DNA from: Euclidia mi
Taxonomy: Eukaryota > Arthropoda > Insecta > Lepidoptera > Erebidae
DNA length: 64,000 nt
NCBI GenBank assembly: GCA_944739405.2
Contig: OX123200.2
Span: 8,262,761-8,326,760 of the forward strand
Direction: 5' to 3'
Of the stretch, positions 10,814 to 22,402 are shown piece by piece. The position numbers were made by a program, and so were the translations under genes. The notes beneath the pieces were generated by a model. It made no database searches and was not told the DNA's origin. It worked only from the letters and a program-made list of their open reading frames with translations. Each line of letters begins with the position of its first letter. Positions within the stretch are counted from its first letter, which is position 1.

Positions 10814-12671
10814 GTTTAGCTTCTAAAACTAATGAGGTAGATACAGTATCGTTTCACTTAATTGCTATGTATTTTTTATCGACGAGTTACATAAAAGGAA
10901 AACTAATTTGAATGTGGAATTTACGCCTATATTTACTCCAATGGCGAAGTGAATTGAGTCAAAAACTACTGTCGGCTCCTTAAGGACTCTTAAGTGGGTT
11001 TCAATGAAACCCGAAAGTAACCTATTAGTAGTCCTGAAACTGTTTAGGTGAACGCCCGCAGTTTTACACGCTCTACTCTGTCGAGAGGCTAACTCGCTGC
11101 AGGCGATAGTTGGTAGATTGGCTTCCCCAGTAATAATATATTAAATCTTTCGACACGACTTTACGAGCACATCAAGTAGCCCACCCGTCTGACAACGTAT
11201 GTAGACAAATGCTGCTCACCCCGCTTCACACAGTTTCAGGCCTTAGAAGCTTATTTGCAGAGCTTAAATATATCAATCGTAATTTGCAACCAAAACATAT
11301 TATTTTCAAATCATAGTTGTAAATAGATCAACGTGCTTCTAAGCATGTGTATGTTTAAAATAACCCAGCAATATAATAATACACTCGATTATACAAACAT
11401 AGAACGCAGTGAAAGAATGGACGAGAAATACTGTATCGCCCGAGCTAAGGATAGCTCGATCGATTTACAGAATAATACATTTAAGAAATGCGTAAGCACT
11501 TAAATTCAGCTACTAAAATAAATATTTGTATGGCGCCTTGCTGTCAAATAATAATTATATAGGTACGGTTTAATGTGATTCATTCAACGAAATCTCTTTT
11601 GGAAGAGCTGACGTCGAAATCGGCCTAGAAACGTCTTGGAAAATGGAACCAGAGCTATAGCATAGTCTGATTGCGAAGGTGCGGCTTTGTAGCTTATTTG
11701 TACTAGCGATTTTATTTCGGTTGGGTAGCCATTCCGTTCGCCGATAAAGCGAGCACTGATTTACAGTCATGCGACCTCATGCGTTTAATAGTAAAGAAAT
11801 TTATCACCAGGTTTTATGAGGCTAGTAGAAGCTCTACTATCGGCACAAAAATAAAAAACAATTTGGGTAAAGCTTGAATGGTACCGCATTAGAAAGTTAA
11901 TGCTTTTTTGGCCTGAATATTATTTTTAATGTCATGTTTATATTACATTTGTTTATATACAAACGGAATAGCCTAATCGTAATTCAAATAATTAGAGTGG
12001 ATAAATGTGAATGTATTTTATTTTTATTGTGAGCGATCACATTGTTGACCTATTTTTTCGCTGGCGGTCTATATTCATACGTACGTTTGAATGGCAGTCT
12101 TTGCGGGGAGTCAGGTCCCTGAAATATATTTACATTTTCTTATCTTTATGTTCCTCCCAGTCGACAGCAAACTGGGTAAATATCGATACAATTGACTCTG
12201 TAAGTAAACACACAATATAATGTATAAGTCAAAGTTACCGGAGTCAGGTAGACTGCCGCCTTGTCTTCTATCGAAAACACGACAAAAACGTTCTAATAAG
12301 CGCCTACCGCTACTCTAGAAAAGCTAATTCAAGAAACCCCTTTCTGTTACGCTGTCTAAACTAAACGAACTTGGTTTTAGGTGATGTAAATCCTCTAAAA
12401 CGTCAACGGTAACAAGCATTGCCAATTTTTTCTTCCACAATTGAATATTCCTGTACCAATTTAAGTTTGGTAGCACTTTAAATGAACTGTTGCGAAACTC
12501 ATTATAAGTTTTTGTCGGCTTATGGAAGGTAATCTTGGAAGAATCTAGAAACAGCGATAAAGGAACCTCATACAAGCATTATGGATCCCTTTTCTTGTAT
12601 GGATGCCAAGGGACTCTTTATATCGCGATAGCACAGGGTTAAATAATATTAATTGTTATATTTTAATTCTT
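10814..12671. other. Unassigned DNA
   Basis: No recognised element. Small ORFs at 11570-11770, 12011-12220 and 12324-12575 have no recognisable motif. Confidence 0.35.
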
Positions 12672-12918
12672 ACTGCCTCCGTGGTCCAGTGGATAGCATA
12701 TGCGACAGCTGACCGGAGGTCCCGGGTTCGATTCCCGGGTCGTGCAAAAGTGTTACTGGGTTTTTCCGAATTCTCAGTAGCAGCACGGAGTCTAGTGATG
12801 TGCCCGGTAACGGCAATAGGCTCGCCTCTTATTACGTGGGACCAAAAATTCATGGCGTAATGTGGGTGTAATATTACATCTCTGCCTACCCCTTCGGAGA
12901 TGAAAGGCGTGAAACTAT
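12672..12918 (+). mobile_element. SINE-D2
   Basis: Subtype of SINE-D with a different head: A box tggtccagtgg and B box ggttcgattcc. It shares 'agtagcagcacggagtct', 'cggcaataggctcgcc', 'attcatggcgtaatgtggg' and the 'ctgcctaccccttcgg' tail. I found no clear target duplication. Overlapping 65- and 85-codon ORFs are SINE sequence. Confidence 0.88.
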
Positions 12919-13756
12919 ATAATTGTTAAATAATAATATTTGTTATTTAGGTGCTATATTACAAAAAAGTTGATGTAAAATATCTTAAGCACTAATTGTT
13001 TTAGCTGAATATGAATGTAATTCTCGTACATATGTATGAGCGCGCACGGAGGAGTCTGAGATATGACCGTATGCAGGTAAAGTTAATACACCGAAAAATA
13101 TGATTAAATTTTGACCTGCACGGGACCACTAGTTAACATAAAACTAGCTACTCCAAACTAGTATGCGCAACCTAATCTTGTTCATTAAGCCAACTGCAGT
13201 CTTAGCAAAAGGGGTAAAATTAAAACTCTCAACACAAATTATGAGTGCTAATCATAGAAATGAGCGTTTGAGAGCATTCTGGCGTCGTGCAATTAACCTA
13301 TTTCTGCCGCAATTTCATTTCCTTACCGCATTCATCCAATGGCGATACAGCGTCTGTTTTCCGGCTGTTCTCTTATCAGAGAAACGTCCCATTAGGCATA
13401 GCGAATGCAATATTTCACCAATTCCCTATTCCCTCTTTATTCAAGCGGCCTGAAATAATGGCCTTTCTTAGAGATTTTTATGGCAAGACTTCTAAGTGAA
13501 GCTGATATAATCTTTGTATATTCATCATAAGGTATACGAAAGTAAGGAGGAAGTACAGAGACATAGGTTTGTTACGAAAAGACCGTGAGCACCCAATGCA
13601 AAATTCGTGTTAATATAATTTGTCAGATAACTCATACAAATTCCCTTCCATTTTTTTATTTATCTGAAAGATAACGTCTATCCATAAGGTGCTGAAACTG
13701 GATCTAATTATAAATAACTATAATTATTGGATGGCAGCAATATAAGATAAAACACA
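12919..13756. other. Unassigned DNA
   Basis: Holds ORFs of 96 (13163-13453) and 70 codons with no recognisable domain. Nothing else seen. Confidence 0.35.
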
Positions 13757-14015
13757 TACATAGACTCACACATGATTCCCGGAGGGGTAGACAGAGACTA
13801 CGGAACGTCATTTACAACGATCCTGACATATCTCTCTTGCTTCATTCACTCCCATCAGATTCCTCATGCATGCTCTTCTGTTCAGGGTACATACTTCTAA
13901 CCTGTCCTGTTTTTAGGATGTCTCCAATCTGGTCAGCGAACGTTCGTCTAGGTCTTCCACTTCGTCCTGTCCTATTCACACTTGCCTTGTATATCTGCTT
14001 CGTCTATAAGATAAC
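13757..14015 (-). pseudogene. LINE-Y, 3' end of a non-LTR retrotransposon ORF
   Basis: The minus strand encodes the C-terminal end of a LINE polyprotein downstream of the reverse transcriptase core. Visible peptide pieces: TKQIYKASVNRTG, GRPRRTFADQIGDILKTGQV, then in another frame LNRRACMRNLMGVNEAREIC and SVVSVYPSGN followed by TGA. One frameshift and one internal stop show that it is dead. The stop falls a few bases before the 3' end, leaving almost no 3' UTR. The last 30 or so bases are the same module as the SINE-D tail. Clade not assigned. Confidence 0.72.
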
Positions 14016-14429
14016 AATCTGTAGTAATGCAGATACGATACGAATTTCCCTATCGACAATATTTCTTGCATTTGAATGTATTACTAATTGCAAGTCGTAT
14101 TAGAATTTGAGCGAGTTTTTACGTCCGTAATCACTTTAGACTGCACGATTAGAACATACTAATGAACTGCCAGTCTGGAGTTCAAGCCATGTTAAAGATC
14201 TTACTCTCAAAGTTATACTGAACACATGTGTTGAATAGTTAATTGACACTTCGACTGGGAAGGTAAATATGTTCAGAAATTGAGCATTTATGATATTGTA
14301 CAGTGTTATATATGCCAATACGCTTTGCTCAGATTTATTAGTTTCTTGTATTACTTATAGTATATACTTACAGTTTTGATTTTCCATTCATAAACGTCAC
14401 ATTACATCACAGGCCTATATCAATTAATA

Positions 14430-14709
14430 CAGATTTACATAGAAGCGCAGTTCTTTAGGATTTCGTGTGCCGATTCCAAGTGGGGATTGTCTCCAGTTTA
14501 GTTCGTAGTTGGCGCTGTTGGCGTCACTGGCGTCGTTCTCCGTCTCTCTTACTCTCGTAGTTAAGAAACACAGAAGGAACGTTCGTCTCTCTTGCTCTCG
14601 TAGAAACAGGTGTCACAGCGCAAATGCCACGCCACCAAACGGCAATGTGGGTCACAGAAAGTTTGCCTTCAGAGCGCCCATAAGAACTGCACATCTATGT
14701 AAATATCTG
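14430..14709 (-). mobile_element. MITE-J, copy 2
   Basis: Inverted copy of the element at 6371-6633. Ends are 'cagatttacatagaagcgca' on the left and a right end that reverse-complements to 'cagatatttacatagatgtg'. An internal stretch of 'gtctctcttRctctcgtag' occurs twice (about 14540-14558 and 14583-14601), a small internal duplication not present in copy 1. Confidence 0.75.
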
Positions 14710-15325
14710 AGCTCTTTGCCTATATCGATGTGATGATAATCAAACGACACATTGAGAACTGTGAATAAATGACTGCCTTTGACTATCTTGTCAGTCTAGT
14801 GATTAGTGTGTTGTCAAGTGATTAGTGACCACTGCTACATCTCCTTAGGTGTTGTCGGTGGTCACAATGGATTAATTATCACAGACTGAATGCCAAACCT
14901 GAAATCGTGGTCAATGCCCACCGGGTATATTTTTGTGGGATAAGTTTGTTGGTGTTGTGTATCTTTATGAAATCATAATTATTTCTATCGGGTCATACTT
15001 GGCGTGGGATCCAATAAGCGTCTGTGAGTTATACCGAGATATTATCCATATATAATTCTACTTAATCATATCTATCATTACTCGTATATAAATGACACGC
15101 CACCATAATATATATAAAGAAATAATACAATCTTCGATAGCGATCAAAGGAATACAATTTAAAAACCATTACATCTATAAATTGATACTTTAACGCTGCG
15201 GGTGGTCTATTGAACATGAGCTAATCCAGGCGTGGCAGGATATCAAGAAATTAATATTTTGTTACATAAGACAAAATTACACGATATAAATAACTACATA
15301 AGTTATACATATATACAAATGTAGG
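14710..15325. other. Unassigned AT-rich DNA
   Basis: No repeat or gene recognised apart from a simple duplication of 'agtgattagtg' near 14795-14826. Confidence 0.35.
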
Positions 15326-15474
15326 ACGCCCTCCGGCTAGGTGGAGTGACGATATACGCAAAGTAGCTGACAGCGGCTGGACACGAAAAGCCGAAAATCG
15401 AGCTCAGTGGCGTGCCATTGGACTGGCCTTTGTCCAGCAGTGGACTACAGCAGGCTGTTGATGATGATGCTGAT
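15326..15474 (+). pseudogene. LINE-Q, 3' end of a second non-LTR retrotransposon
   Basis: Open frame encodes RPPARWSDDIRKVADSGW, then TRKAENRAQWRAIG, then LAFVQQWTTAGC and a TGA stop, followed at once by a (GAT)n tail. This is the C-terminal end typical of insect LINE ORFs; everything upstream is missing (5' truncation). Its tail was the target of the SINE-B at 15475. The bases 'gtccagcagtggact' coding VQQWT are the same as in the SINE-C tail. No inactivating change is visible in the remaining 46 codons. Confidence 0.78.
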
Positions 15475-15887
15475 CGTCATCATCATCGTCCTAGCGTTAT
15501 CCCAGTTGTATCCAAGACTATTCTCCTTGGAGCCCGGGGTCCGCTTACTACTCTAACCAGATTTGACAAAATATCAGCTTTTCTACAGAGCGACTGTCGT
15601 CTGACCTCCGCAACCCAAAGGGAAATTCATATTCCATGGTTTAGATTAGTATTAGTTTATTTGAGGGTACTGACTCCCCGTAACGACTGGCAAAGATCTT
15701 CATGACAGCTGGGCCCGTCGGTTTTAACGTGCTCCCCGATGCACAGGGCAAGCGATAATTAACAATTGAATACGCACTTAACTTCGAAAAGTCTGAGGTG
15801 CGCGCCGTGGCTTCAAACCCGATACCCTCAGCGTGGCAGTCTGTTAGTATATCCACTCGTCTATCGCTGCCATATTGATGATCAAGA
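15475..15887 (-). mobile_element. SINE-B inserted in the LINE-Q tail, 19-bp target-site duplication
   Basis: Flanked by tgttgatgatgatgctgat at 15456-15474 and 15888-15906. The reverse complement reads head (gcagcgatagacgagtgg), B box region, 'ttaattatcgcttgccctg', then the SINE-B body and (GAT)n tail. About 16 bases at its 5' side (15872-15887) are extra compared with the copy at 2581. The SINE is younger than the LINE-Q fragment. Confidence 0.88.
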
Positions 15888-15906
15888 TGTTGATGATGAT
15901 GCTGAT

Positions 15907-16485
15907 ATAGATATTTATTTCACAATAAACTTTTTATTATGAATAGATATTACTAAAATTTCGTGCGATATTTCTTATCGCAAAAAATTAGGAGGAAAGA
16001 TTCTGCAATTTTCATCCAGAAATTGTCTTATTTTTCTTTTTTAGCTATTCATCAATGGGAACAGTAGTATCTAACTCAGTCATTTTTTCTTGGCAATACT
16101 CAACATTTTGGGTATTTATAAATAATTAGTGCCATGTGCCACATTGATCTTCAAGCAATGACGTCACAGTGCACAACGAAGGGAGACAGTACGATAAGGT
16201 AGTACGTATGATAGAGCGATAGCGAGGCATATATATAGTAAAATCAACAGTAGGTAGTAATGAGAAATGCTCCATTGTATTTGTCAATACAGAGTGCTCA
16301 TACTGCTCATGTTCATGTCAATATTAATTATACCAAATTGTGTTATGTTTTGTGAATAGTACGTTTGGAATTGTACGAGTATGCGTATTGCGCACCCGAG
16401 ACCTTTTGATAGATTAATACAGTATTCATACGTGTGTTCTTTTAAGACACGTAAATTATGTAACCACATAGTAATTGCTTCGTAG
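15907..16485. other. Unassigned AT-rich DNA
   Basis: No element recognised. Confidence 0.35.
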
Positions 16486-16600
16486 GGCACGTAAAGCTGT
16501 CGGTCCCGGTTCTTGTCTCAGGATAAGAGTCGTTAGGCCACGTCGGAGGCCTTCGGGCGGTCTGAAAAACTCCGACACTGGAGTTGGCCACACAAGTAAT
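16486..16600 (+). repeat. SINE-B-related body fragment
   Basis: Starts 'gggcacgtaaagctgtcggt', matching the SINE-B body 'gagagcacgttaagccgtcg', but continues 'ccttcgggcggtctgaaaa', a variant body not seen in the copy at 2581. Probably a sister subfamily. Truncated at both ends. Confidence 0.6.
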
Positions 16601-16619
16601 TTACAGTTGAAACTAACTC

Positions 16620-17145
16620 GTTTCGCAAAGTCCTCATCATGCTCCTAGCGTTAACCCAGTTGCAACCAGGGGGTCTAGTATGAGTTTTGCACTCGATCGT
16701 CACGGTGACGATAGACTAGTCGACGGGAACAATTTCCATACATTTTCTAAAAGCGCCTCAACACCCTAACGGACAGTAGCGATGGATAGAGTCCGCTAGG
16801 GGGCGCATTTAGGAAATGTATGAAAATTGTTCCCGTCGACTAGTCTATTGTCACCTTGTAAAACTCGTATCTACTAGACCCTCTGGGGTACAATTAGTAG
16901 TCTAACCGGATTTGGCTGAATATTAGCTTTTCTACAGACTGTACGACCTCTGCAACCCGAAGCGATAGCGATATTCCATTATTAAAAACTATTAGACTCG
17001 TGCCAGTTTATCCAGAGGTACTAAGGCCCAGTTACGACTGTCTAAGATGTTCATAATAGCCAGGACCGACCGCTTAATGTGCTTTCCTAAGTACGGGGTA
17101 AGCGCTAATTAGCCATTCAATACGCACATAGCTCCGATAAGTCAG
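16620..17145 (-). mobile_element. SINE-B, old copy split by a MITE
   Basis: On the minus strand the parts are 16882-17145 (head side: 'tgtgcgtattgaatggc', 'ccgaagcgatagcg') and 16620-16670 (tail side: 'gcaactgggttaacgctagg', 'catgatgagg'), separated by the MITE at 16671-16881. The head beyond 'cggagctatgtgcg' is replaced by an oppositely oriented SINE-B piece. Confidence 0.75.
16671..16881. mobile_element. Foldback MITE of 211 bp nested in SINE-B
   Basis: Ends are gggtctagta and tactagaccc. The arms stay paired for about 85 bp: 'atagactagtcgacgggaac' is present in both arms, followed by 'aatttccatacatttt' against 'aattttcatacatttc'. The middle is 'cctaacggacagtagcgatg'. No coding capacity and no certain target duplication, so no superfamily is assigned. 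Confidence 0.82.
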
Positions 17146-17149
17146 TTTG

Positions 17150-17228
17150 AAAAGCTCTATGTCATGGAATATCGTATATAATTATCCCTTTTGGGTTGCA
17201 GAACTCAGACGAAAGTCGCTCCGACCTC
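17150..17228 (+). repeat. SINE-B middle fragment, plus orientation
   Basis: 'catggaatatcg' followed by 'gggttgcagaactcagac' and 'aaagtcgct' matches the middle of SINE-B in the orientation opposite to the neighbouring copy. It sits directly against it, suggesting an inversion or a head-to-head pair of insertions. Confidence 0.6.
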
Positions 17229-17336
17229 AAATATGTTGTTAAAGAAAAATATGTTTTCCGTTTCAGTTGACAATTAGACATTTCAAGTTCATCATGACCA
17301 TCACCATGTATCACTCTACTTATGGACGTAGACCAT

Positions 17337-17392
17337 TCCTATGGCACGCCAATGAGCTCGGTCTTTAGCTTTTCTATTTCATTCCCCGCCCA
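17337..17392 (-). repeat. Possible LINE-Q fragment
   Basis: 'cctatggcacgccaatgagc' followed by 'ttttctatttcattcc' resembles the antisense of the LINE-Q segment coding QWRAIG and TRKAEN. Short and diverged. Confidence 0.35.
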
Positions 17393-17548
17393 AAATTTGA
17401 AGTTAGATTTGAAAAATATATTTTTTACATCGAACAAACGTAGAATCTCATATTTTTGTTTGATTGGTAGGCCTACGTCATTACACAATGCAGTACACAA
17501 AATTTCGGATTTTCCCAACGTAATATCTAGTGTCGGTTTATTAATGCA

Positions 17549-17763
17549 CTAGTCGACGCCAGCTAGCCAGCTAGTTCGCACGCACATATTTTCGAATTTC
17601 CCGTTTTGCCCAAGCCCGTGGGAATTTCGGGAAATACCGTCTTAGTGCACCCCTACGGTGCCCAAGGAACATACATGCTAAATTTCATCTTCTTACAACC
17701 AGTAGTTTCGGCTGTAGCGTGTCTGTCAGTCAGTCAGTAACGCAAGGATTTGATATATTAAGA
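17549..17763 (-). mobile_element. Helitron-F, full length
   Basis: CTAG at 17549-17552 preceded by A; the other end is 'tattaaga' followed by T at 17764. Carries 'ccgtgggaatttcggg', 'gtgcccaaggaacatacatg', 'gtctgtcagtcagtcagt'. Compared with other copies it has extra 'agctagccagctagttcg' near the CTAG end. Confidence 0.83.
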
Positions 17764-18469
17764 TTATAAGACTGCATCGTTAGCTGACAATTTACGAGTT
17801 TATTGAAAGCTCGCACAAAATTTTCCAACAATTTTGGCGCGTTGTGGAAAGGTTAAAAAATGAGACAGTATTTTGGGTACACGGGGTGCCGCAAAAAAAT
17901 GGAATCCATACGATATCCGCTCTATCTCGTTCGTTGACGTGTAAAAAACTATCAACAGATTTATTCTGTTGATAGTTTTGTGGTGTTTGTTGTTGGTGGC
18001 CGACAAATATATACATATCTCTGGCGCGTTTTAGGTTGGTATTCTACACACTAGCGGTGTCGAAAAGCTAACATACGCTAGAAAAGTAAGCTTCTAATAA
18101 ATTCGTAGTTTCGGAGTTCAATCGTAGGGGGTATTATAATTGAAACATCCAAATAGAATGCGCTTGTTCATTACTCCTTCGTTTTTTTCTCGCCTCGGTT
18201 TTCTCAATACCGAGGGTCGTGACCACATCCTTATAAGAGTTTGTTGCATTTGCGCTTTCTGTGGCAATGGCGTGGCGTAGCATGCGTTTCGTAGAGATGG
18301 AGTAGAGTGAACGGCGGCCGATAGGAATAAATTTTATTCAACGTTTATCAAGCATTAACTAAACAATTTAATATGCATGCATGTTAAATTGACAGTTATT
18401 GCTAATTGTTAATTCTAGCTTCAGAAATTTAGTATCTGCGATGATTATTATATCGGTCAGAACCAGTGG
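17764..18469. other. Unassigned DNA with one hairpin
   Basis: No repeat family recognised. A 15-bp perfect hairpin sits at 17945-17979. Confidence 0.4.
17945..17979. repeat. 15-bp perfect hairpin
   Basis: Arms aaaactatcaacaga (17945-17959) and tctgttgatagtttt (17965-17979), loop tttat. No flanking element. Confidence 0.8.
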
Positions 18470-18900
18470 TTTTTAGGGTTCCGAGCCTAAAAGGTAAAAA
18501 ACGGGACCCTATTATTACTAAGCCTCCGCTGTCTGTCTTTCTGTCTGTCACCAGGCTGTATCTCATAAACCGTGATAGCTAGAAAGCTGAAATTTTCACA
18601 AATTATGTATTTCGGTTGCCGCTATGACAACAAAAAATGTAAATATTTATTTATTTATTTATATGCTAAAATAAAAAAATGTAAATATTAAGAGGGGGTC
18701 CCATACAAAAAACGTGTATTTTTCGTATTTTTTGCTCATAATTACTAACTGTAACAGGTAGATGCTTTAAATTTTCACAGAATATGTAGTTGTATATTAC
18801 CTTTCAAAATAAATAATTAAATATAAAAAAAGTAAATAATAAAGGATGGCTACTATACAACAAACGTAATTTTTAAGCAATTTGTTACTCGATCTCAATA
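18470..18900 (+). repeat. Repeat-N, copy 1
   Basis: Begins 'tttttagggttccgagcct' and continues with 'gtctgtctttctgtctgtc', 'cagctttctagctatcac' (antisense), 'gtatttcggttgccgctatg' and 'gggggtcccatacaaaaaac'. Matches 29640-30118 in reverse. It is a repeat very common in Lepidoptera whose class I cannot decide. It contains two related units of about 150 bp. Confidence 0.7.
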
Positions 18901-20514
18901 AACGGCTAGAAACTTAAAAAGCATTGAAGTATACATACAACAAAGGGAATTTTCTTTTATCTCTCACTTGCCCTATTTTTATTTAAATAAGATGATGATG
19001 ATAGAATCACTGAACTAAAATGTTTATAACACCCATCTATCCATCACAAATATGTATATTATTTTATTTTATCCGCTCAATTCCTAGTATTATTTTACAA
19101 CCGTCTTTAAATGCATTATAGTATAATTTGGTCACAATCCGGTACGCAATCTAAAAGGGATCAACGTTCTCGGCTGAGTGAGTCGCGCTATCTCAACGGG
19201 AACGAGATGTGGGCTCCCACGATAATGAACCCTATTTTGTACTACCGATTCAATTATATCAACCAATTATAGCACTACAGAGCTTTCATTCAAACTAGTA
19301 AATTAGATGAGTGTGGCAGCTGACTATAAAGGCCATTTTTCTTTCAAATGTAGAGCAGATGCCTATATGATATCTACATTTTCCCTGCTGTCTGAGGCGA
19401 GCCTGTAATTGTCAGTAAAAGAGAGAAAAGAGTAGGATATCGCTTCTCGTTTGTCCTTTGCAGTTTAGTAGATTATTTTTAGCGAATGATGTGAGGTCCA
19501 CTTTGTTAATATTTAATTGATAGCCATAATTATGTAGATTTTACATGTATACGAACTATATGAACAGTGAAACTAGCGTTGCATATATTTCAAAATGAAT
19601 AATGATAAAAAATGCTGAATGAGTTCTCCGTATGACGCAGTTGCTTGTGTTCAGTTTATAATACTATATTCTACATGTTGCTTACCTACTATAAACTAAC
19701 TAACTCATACTTAAAACTCCTACACTTCTTAAAAATCTCAATATTATATTTACGTAATGAAATTGTGACCGTAAAAGCTTTACTTAAAGTCTTGCGGGTC
19801 AGTTGAGATAAACCTATCCAATGTAAATTATGGGTTTTGGGTGCAGCAGCCAAGGGGAAAAGGAAAACATAATGGGGTAGATAACCTCTAACGCTTAATC
19901 GAACTAATTAACCATAATTTTATAGAAAAAGGTTCTATGAGGAGTAGACTAGCCATTTTCAGACATCTTATTAATATAAAATTTCCATAGATAATCAAAT
20001 ATTTGTAAGATCATCAAGACCCTTATTTATAAAGTATATAATTATCCTAACTGACAAAATATCCTCACAGAGTCTAAACTGTTAAAGAAAACATGAAATT
20101 TGGACAGTAATTTAATTTCATGACGCATGCTTCACTAAAAAACGATTTTTTGTGGTTTAAGAACTTTATTTCTCTTAAGAATTACAAAACATAATCCACT
20201 TACCGAGAAACAAAAATATCTTTATAAATATTACAAGCGCACAGAGAAAACACAATATATATATTTTTAAACACAAAACATTAAATCGAAACTTTAAAAT
20301 AAGTTACATATATATGGTATTATTATAAAATGTGGGTAAACTAATTTTAAACTCGTCACTATTTATTATACCAATCCAATGGGAGATGAAAGTAACGGCC
20401 AAAAAAGAAACATTGAGGTGGGTAAAGTCGCAGGCAACAGCTTATACTCAACATGCTGTTGTAATCAATACATATTTGGTTGACTTTAACTTATATCGAC
20501 AATTTTTTAGGCCT
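18901..20514. other. Unassigned AT-rich DNA
   Basis: No gene or repeat recognised; a short 'gatgatgatgat' run near 18990 may be an orphan retroelement tail. Confidence 0.35.
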
Positions 20515-20607
20515 CTCCAATGGCACGCAACTGAGTCCGATTTACGGCTTTTCGTGTCCATCCGCTGCCAACTACTTTGCGTATATTGTCACTCCACCTA
20601 ACCTTAG
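20515..20607 (-). pseudogene. LINE-Q fragment
   Basis: The minus strand encodes IRKVVGSGWTRKAVN and LRAIG, matching LINE-Q at 15326 (IRKVADSGWTRKAEN, WRAIG), with substitutions. Bounded on both sides by unrelated DNA. ORFs of 74 and 89 codons on the plus strand are antisense to it. Confidence 0.68.
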
Positions 20608-21529
20608 ATTTCAGAGCCTAATAATCTTCCAACTTCTAATTTCGGTTTACCAAACAGATGAATTTGCAGACCACTTCAAAATATTAAGTTTGTGCCAATA
20701 TTGATGTTACTCGTAGGATAATGCTGCATAAATTTCCTCAAAAGCGCACTGCTAATATTGGGGCTAAATTGGCGCTGTCAAATAAAAGCCTCCTACGCTA
20801 TGGGCGAAGAGTAGGTACGTGTCGAGAATACTTGCCGGGCTTCACTTTATGGCTAACTAAGGTGACCATGAGAAATAGGCTTACTAAATACAAATAGTTA
20901 TTTTTGTTGTGCCTAGTTCGACAGTCATTTTGTAGTCATAAATTTTAGGTGGTTTAACTTCATTGCCACCTTCAATAGGTTTGTGTTTAAGTATAGCTGC
21001 ATTCCAAAGTAAGCAGTGATACAAAAAATAATGGGTTGGTAAGCAATGCTATTCCTTGATTTTGACTGTTATCCACTGTATTAAAAGAATATCGTTATTT
21101 ATTTATACCCTCATATCTGTAGTTAGACTGGTCTCACAGACTAGAAAGTAACTCATTAGACTTTGTTCGAAATTTCCCAACATACTTTAAATTGAATTCG
21201 TTACGCGCTTCAAAGCGGTTCATTTTTCCCGAGACTTCACAGAGTCAATATTTAGATTCTTAAATGGTTTATGTTATTGAACCCACATAACAACACACAT
21301 AGGAACACAGATAAGATATCTAATAATAGAAAGGTGATAATGAGTATAAGTTCCAAAACATAGGTGTTACGGCACATCACTATTTCAAGTGGCAACACTG
21401 GTGCGCAAGCGCCATATTAAAGCAAGTCATTCCGCAAAATGAGGCGGTTGAGGTTGGTCATGTAACTATCTTTATAATTTTTCGACGTTAATTTGACAAG
21501 TTATTTCAAAATTACGACCTAATTATGAC
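20608..21529. other. Unassigned DNA
   Basis: No element recognised. Confidence 0.35.
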
Positions 21530-21765
21530 GACCGGTTGGCGCAGCGGGAGTGTAAGCGACTGCTACGCCGAAGGTCGCGGGTTCGATTCCCGCGCAAGTC
21601 AAACATTTGTGTGCATGAACATGGATGTTTGTCTGGGTCTGGGTGTTTCTTTGTATAATATGTATGTATTTACAAAAAAAAGTATATATGTATGTATATC
21701 CATTATCTAGTACCTATAGTACAAGCTCTGCTTAGTTTGGGACTAGATAGTGTTGCGTGAATGTA
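21530..21765 (+). mobile_element. SINE-K
   Basis: tRNA-like head with perfect A box (tggcgcagcgg, 21536-21546) and B box (ggttcgattcc, 21580-21590), followed by 'gtgtgcatgaacatggatg', 'gtctgggtctgggtgttt', 'tatccattatctagtacc' and 'cttagtttgggactagat'. The body marks it as a SINE and not a tRNA gene: there is no intact 7-bp acceptor stem and no pol III terminator straight after. Confidence 0.8.
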
Positions 21766-22402
21766 AAAATAAAAATTAAGTAAAGTTGTTAGTTCGTAAC
21801 AATAGGTTTCGATGTAAGATGTAACTTACATATTATCAATCTGCAGAATGTTGAACTCAGCTGCAGAAAGGAATACGCAAATAGTTACCGACAAATGTAG
21901 ACTTTCACGATCATCACACCACATCATCATGTGTTTGTGGTTTGAAAATAAATTATCATGACTTTGATTTAACTTTATGCCCTAAACCTGAGATGAGGAT
22001 ATAAATAAAGGTATACTGACCGTCCCGCATTAATTACTTACCTGTGTAATAATTACAATCAAAGATCTAGCGCAAAGATTGCTGCTTATGGATACAAAAA
22101 TGGAATCCGGATGAATTCCGGATGGAGAATAACTACTATCGGGTCGGCGTTAGATTTTTATGGCAACCCAGAATCTAAGGTACTATTTTTTACTATTTGT
22201 GTAATTGCATAGTGATTAAATTTTTTGGATGTACCTACGTCATGTTTACACCTTTACTTATATTAAGTTACCGATATTTATCGTGTAATATCAAAATATG
22301 TAGAAATCGTGAAAGTTTGTAAAAAGTACCTGCCTACTGTTTTTCAAGGATAGGTAGAACCAAAGGTACTCTGTGGTGGAACCTTAGGTTGCTCTCCTAT
22401 CA
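21766..22402. other. Unassigned DNA
   Basis: No element recognised. Confidence 0.35.

Noticed and set aside
21530..21602. Possible tRNA gene with perfect A and B boxes
   Set aside because: No proper acceptor stem pairing and no T-run after the B box; followed by a conserved SINE body. The same applies to the heads at 2581, 9784, 31031 and 49677.
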